NCBI GenBank assembly: GCA_040221975.1
Contig: JAVJWR010000015.1
Location: 1-64,000 of the forward strand
DNA from: Haliea sp040221975
GTDB lineage: Bacteria > Pseudomonadota > Gammaproteobacteria > Pseudomonadales > Halieaceae
Length of the DNA: 64,000 nt
Direction of reading: 5' to 3'
In this document: positions 61,416 through 64,000 of the stretch, one piece after another
How the letters are laid out: each line of letters opens with the position of its first letter
Numbering within the stretch: the first letter of the stretch is position 1
The notes under the pieces: generated by a model
Database searches by the model: none
What the model was told of the DNA's origin: nothing
Seen by the model: the letters and a program-made list of their open reading frames with translations, nothing else
Made by a program: the position numbers and the translations under genes

Positions 61416-63056
61416 ATGCGATTTTTTCCGGCATTCCGTCATTTTGGTCTGGTGGCTGCGGTGTTGGTGGCCGTATTGGGCCTGTGGGCGACCAGCTTGC
61501 ACCCGGCCTGGTCCCTGCTGGCGGCTCTGGGCGTGCTGCTCTGCGGGCTGGGTATATACGACCTCCTGCAGACCCGGCGTGCAGTGCTGCGCAACTACCC
61601 GGTGATCGGGCATTTCCGCTATTTGCTGGAGGGAATCCGGCCGGAGATCAGGCAGTACTTCATTGAATCCGACAGCGACGAGCTGCCTTTCTCCCGGCGC
61701 CAACGCTCCATCGTCTACCAGCGCGCCAAATCGGATCTGGACAAGCGCCCGTTCGGCACGCTGGAGAATGTCTACCGCAGCGACTATGAGTGGATCAACC
61801 ACTCCCTGCAGCCGGTGCACATTGCCGATCACGATTTCCGGGTAACCGTGGGCGAGGGACCTGCCCAGCCCTACAGCGCCAGCGTGTTCAATATCTCCGC
61901 GATGAGTTTTGGTGCCCTGTCCGCCAATGCAATTCGTGCGCTCAACGCCGGTGCCCACAGGGGCGGGTTCTACCACGACACGGGGGAGGGCGGAATTTCA
62001 CCCTATCATCGCGAACACGGTGGTGATCTGGTCTGGGAGATCGGTACCGGTTACTTCGGTTGCCGTGGTGCGGACGGGTCCTTCAGTGAGGAGCGTTTTG
62101 TCGCCAACGCCTCCGAACCCCAGGTGAAAATGATCGAGCTGAAGCTGTCCCAGGGCGCCAAGCCGGGGCAGGGAGGGCTGCTGCCGGGGCCCAAGGTGAA
62201 TGCCGAGATCGCCAGCACTCGGGGCGTACCCGAGGGCGAGGATTGCCATTCACCAGCGGCGCACTCGGCGTTCTCCACGCCCATCGAACTATTGCAGTTC
62301 GTGGCGCGACTGCGCGAGTTGTCCGGCGGCAAGCCGACAGGGTTCAAGCTTGCCATCGGCCATCCCTGGGAGTGGTTTGCCATTGCCCGCGCCATGCAGG
62401 AGACCGGTATCCTGCCGGATTTTATTGTCGTCGATGGCGGCGAAGGGGGAACCGGGGCCGCGCCGCTGGAGTTCACGGATCATGTCGGTGTGCCCATGCG
62501 CGAGGGCCTGATGCTGGTACACAATACCCTGGTGGGGCTGGATCTGCGCGATCGTGTGCGTGTCGCCGCCGCGGGCAAGATTATCTCCGCGTTCGATCTC
62601 GCCCGTACCCTGGCGGTCGGCGCGGACTGGTGCAACGCCGCGCGCGGGTTCATGTTCGCCCTGGGCTGCATCCAGTCGCGGAGTTGCCATACCGATCGTT
62701 GCCCCACCGGCGTGGCCACGCAGAATCCGGGCCGCCAACGTGGTCTGGTGCCTGAAGACAAGGCCACCCGGGTCTGCAACTTCCAGCAGAATACCCTCAG
62801 GGCTCTGCGCGACCTGCTGATGGCTGCGGGAGTGGAACACCCCGACAAGCTGGGTCCGGAGCATGTGATTCGCCGTGTTTCCCAAACCCAGGTGAGCGCC
62901 CTGGGACAGCTTTATCCGGCCCTGCGTCGGGGCCAGTTGCTCCAGCCTCCCGGTGCGGAAGGCCATGGCCACGCCGTGTTCGATCTGTTCTGGGAACACG
63001 CACGCGCCGACAGCTTTGTCGCACCCGCGCGTGCCAGGGCCGACCAACCGCTTTGA
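61416..63056 (+). CDS. FMN-binding glutamate synthase-like protein
   Basis: 546 residues. Two N-terminal hydrophobic segments (about 8-28 and 31-46) suggest a membrane anchor. The rest is the FMN (beta/alpha)8 domain of glutamate synthase: SAMSFGALSANAIRALN near 165, GEGGISPYHREHGGD near 192, VDGGEGGTGAAP near 340, and a cysteine cluster CIQSRSCHTDRCPTGVA near 420 that would hold a 3Fe-4S cluster. It lacks the amidotransferase and is not a classical GltB. Such proteins are of unknown role. AGGAG precedes the ATG. Confidence 0.87.
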   Translation: MRFFPAFRHFGLVAAVLVAVLGLWATSLHPAWSLLAALGVLLCGLGIYDLLQTRRAVLRNYPVIGHFRYLLEGIRPEIRQYFIESDSDELPFSRRQRSIVYQRAKSDLDKRPFGTLENVYRSDYEWINHSLQPVHIADHDFRVTVGEGPAQPYSASVFNISAMSFGALSANAIRALNAGAHRGGFYHDTGEGGISPYHREHGGDLVWEIGTGYFGCRGADGSFSEERFVANASEPQVKMIELKLSQGAKPGQGGLLPGPKVNAEIASTRGVPEGEDCHSPAAHSAFSTPIELLQFVARLRELSGGKPTGFKLAIGHPWEWFAIARAMQETGILPDFIVVDGGEGGTGAAPLEFTDHVGVPMREGLMLVHNTLVGLDLRDRVRVAAAGKIISAFDLARTLAVGADWCNAARGFMFALGCIQSRSCHTDRCPTGVATQNPGRQRGLVPEDKATRVCNFQQNTLRALRDLLMAAGVEHPDKLGPEHVIRRVSQTQVSALGQLYPALRRGQLLQPPGAEGHGHAVFDLFWEHARADSFVAPARARADQPL

Positions 63057-63068
63057 CGAGAGCCCCGC

Positions 63069-63569
63069 GTGAACAACAGCACAAGGGAGAAGATCGAGCT
63101 GGAGCATGATGCGGCCCGGATTTTCATGCGCCTGTACGAAGAGCGCAGTGGTTTGCCCATGCGTCACATCTGGCACAATGAGCCCAACAAGCCCGACGTT
63201 TCCTGTTATCTCGACGGCGATCGCATGGATCTGGAGATCGCCCACATCTACGGCAGTGAGGAGGAAGCCAAGCTGATTCTCGGTCGCGCCGCCAATATCC
63301 GCACGCTGGAAGCCCTGCACCAGCTTATCCAGGTGCCCGTGGGCGATCGCCTGCTAACCGCGCTCAACGCGGTGCTCGCCAGCAAGTCCGGAAAGACCTA
63401 CCACAGCGACCGGGTCTGGCTGGTGATTCGCAATGCCAATCCCCTGTGGTCCACGGATGATCTGAAGCAGTGCCTGCACCGCGTGTCCCTGCCGCCGGCG
63501 CACCCCTTCGAGCAGATCTGGGTGATCGGGGACATGACCGGGGAATCGGGTATTGTGCAGCTCTACTGA
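63069..63569 (+). CDS. Protein of unknown function
   Basis: 166 residues from GTG 63069, 12 bases after the glutamate-synthase-like gene and likely cotranscribed. No signal peptide or transmembrane helix. KPDVSCYLDGDRMDLEIAHI near 38-57 is reminiscent of a PD-(D/E)xK-type beta-hairpin, but the Lys is missing from the usual place, so nuclease activity is doubtful. I do not recognise the family. Confidence 0.65.
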   Translation: MNNSTREKIELEHDAARIFMRLYEERSGLPMRHIWHNEPNKPDVSCYLDGDRMDLEIAHIYGSEEEAKLILGRAANIRTLEALHQLIQVPVGDRLLTALNAVLASKSGKTYHSDRVWLVIRNANPLWSTDDLKQCLHRVSLPPAHPFEQIWVIGDMTGESGIVQLY

Positions 63570-63576
63570 GAAAAGT

Positions 63577-63604
63577 GCAGGCTTGCCCCGGGGAACAAGC
63601 CTGC
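63577..63604. terminator. Hairpin between convergent genes
   Basis: Nine-base perfect arms (GCAGGCTTG and CAAGCCTGC) with a ten-base loop, 7 bases past the stop of the + strand unknown gene and 44 bases past the stop of the - strand monooxygenase. It lacks a T-run but is well placed as a shared terminator. Confidence 0.55.
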
Positions 63605-63647
63605 CCGCAAACCTGTTGTGCGTTTGCTAGTATGTGAACAACGGTTG

Positions 63648-64000
63648 CTAGCTGGCGAGCTTCTCGAACTCAAGCTCCGGATAACCCTGGTTGGCTGACT
63701 CGTCCATCCTGTCGTAGTAGACGTTTGCCCCCCCGAAGTAGATCAGCACGCGCGGTGCCTTGGTTTCGAGGTTGGCGCCCATCATCCAGGAGTGCACCTT
63801 GTCACCCTCGGCCATCAGCGTCTGACTGTGAATCTCCGCGGTATGTGCGGTCCACTCGTCCTCGGCATCCTGGCGCGGTTTGACCACGTCATAGCCTTCG
63901 CTTTCCATTTTCTTGATGCAGTTGGTAATCCAGATAACGTTCTGCTCAATAGATGTGGGCAGGTTGGCGAAGGGGGCCTGGGGGCCAGTGACGATGAACA
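63648..64000 (-). CDS. Flavin-containing (Baeyer-Villiger type) monooxygenase, C-terminal part
   Basis: The gene enters from the right edge; only about the last 117 residues are inside. The sequence FIVTGPQAPFANLPTSIEQ near the edge, then WMMGANLETKAPRVLIYFGG, matches the C terminus of cyclohexanone/phenylacetone-type monooxygenases. The FAD and NADPH motifs lie outside the window. Those enzymes insert oxygen next to a ketone. The in-frame ATG at 63908 is internal and not the true start. Confidence 0.8.
   Translation of the reverse strand, partial: FIVTGPQAPFANLPTSIEQNVIWITNCIKKMESEGYDVVKPRQDAEDEWTAHTAEIHSQTLMAEGDKVHSWMMGANLETKAPRVLIYFGGANVYYDRMDESANQGYPELEFEKLAS

Overview
The window reads as chromosomal DNA of a GC-rich marine-type gammaproteobacterium. 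Two core blocks carry Pseudomonas/Cellvibrionales-like gene orders (xerD-dsbC-aminotransferase-hom-thrC-recJ-prfB-lysS, then xseA/guaB-guaA). The accessory content suits the Halieaceae (OM60/NOR5) or a relative. That placement is inference from gene order and protein style, not from a marker gene. No tRNA, rRNA, CRISPR array or intact insertion sequence was found.

Layout. 0.1-10.4 kb: housekeeping genes on the + strand, with the programmed +1 frameshift of prfB intact. 10.5-15.3 kb: a signalling block of a lipoprotein, a histidine kinase, a receiver and a receiver-cyclase protein on the - strand, facing away from a Crp-type regulator. This looks like a self-contained cyclic-nucleotide module. 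15.3-19.8 kb: xseA and guaBA around a shared divergent promoter. 19.8-24.1 kb: a LysR regulator divergent from a DoxX/azoreductase/glutathionyl transferase/pirin operon of YhaJ-YqjF type, ending in a decayed ring-cleavage dioxygenase. 24.5-26.4 kb: a flavocytochrome c sulfide dehydrogenase pair behind a perfect palindrome. Its cytochrome has an odd acidic tail. 26.5-34.2 kb: an HI0933-family flavoprotein, a membrane-anchored LuxR protein, and a heavy-metal RND efflux operon with a DUF3240 protein. 34.4-37.5 kb: a sulfotransferase, a glycosyltransferase and a deacetylase-like protein.

37.6-59.2 kb is an accessory envelope and stress region: a ferritin-like protein, a 2844-residue cyclic beta-glucan synthase, small membrane and lipoproteins, a methyltransferase-erythromycin esterase fusion, a TVP38 membrane protein, a six-hairpin glycosidase, a GT4 glycosyltransferase, a phosphodiesterase-EEP fusion and dodecin. 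Within it, 47-49 kb is a graveyard: a KaiC scrap, an ExoD gene cut short, and a glutaredoxin-MauE gene broken by a 13-bp tandem duplication. 59.2-63.6 kb carries DUF2007, DUF2855, an orphan Hen1-like RNA methyltransferase, an FMN glutamate-synthase-like protein and an unknown. A flavin monooxygenase runs off the right edge.

The two best candidates for undescribed biology are the 52.2-59.0 kb glycan/lipid cluster with its phosphodiesterase-EEP fusion, and the Hen1-like methyltransferase that lacks its usual Pnkp RNA-repair partner.
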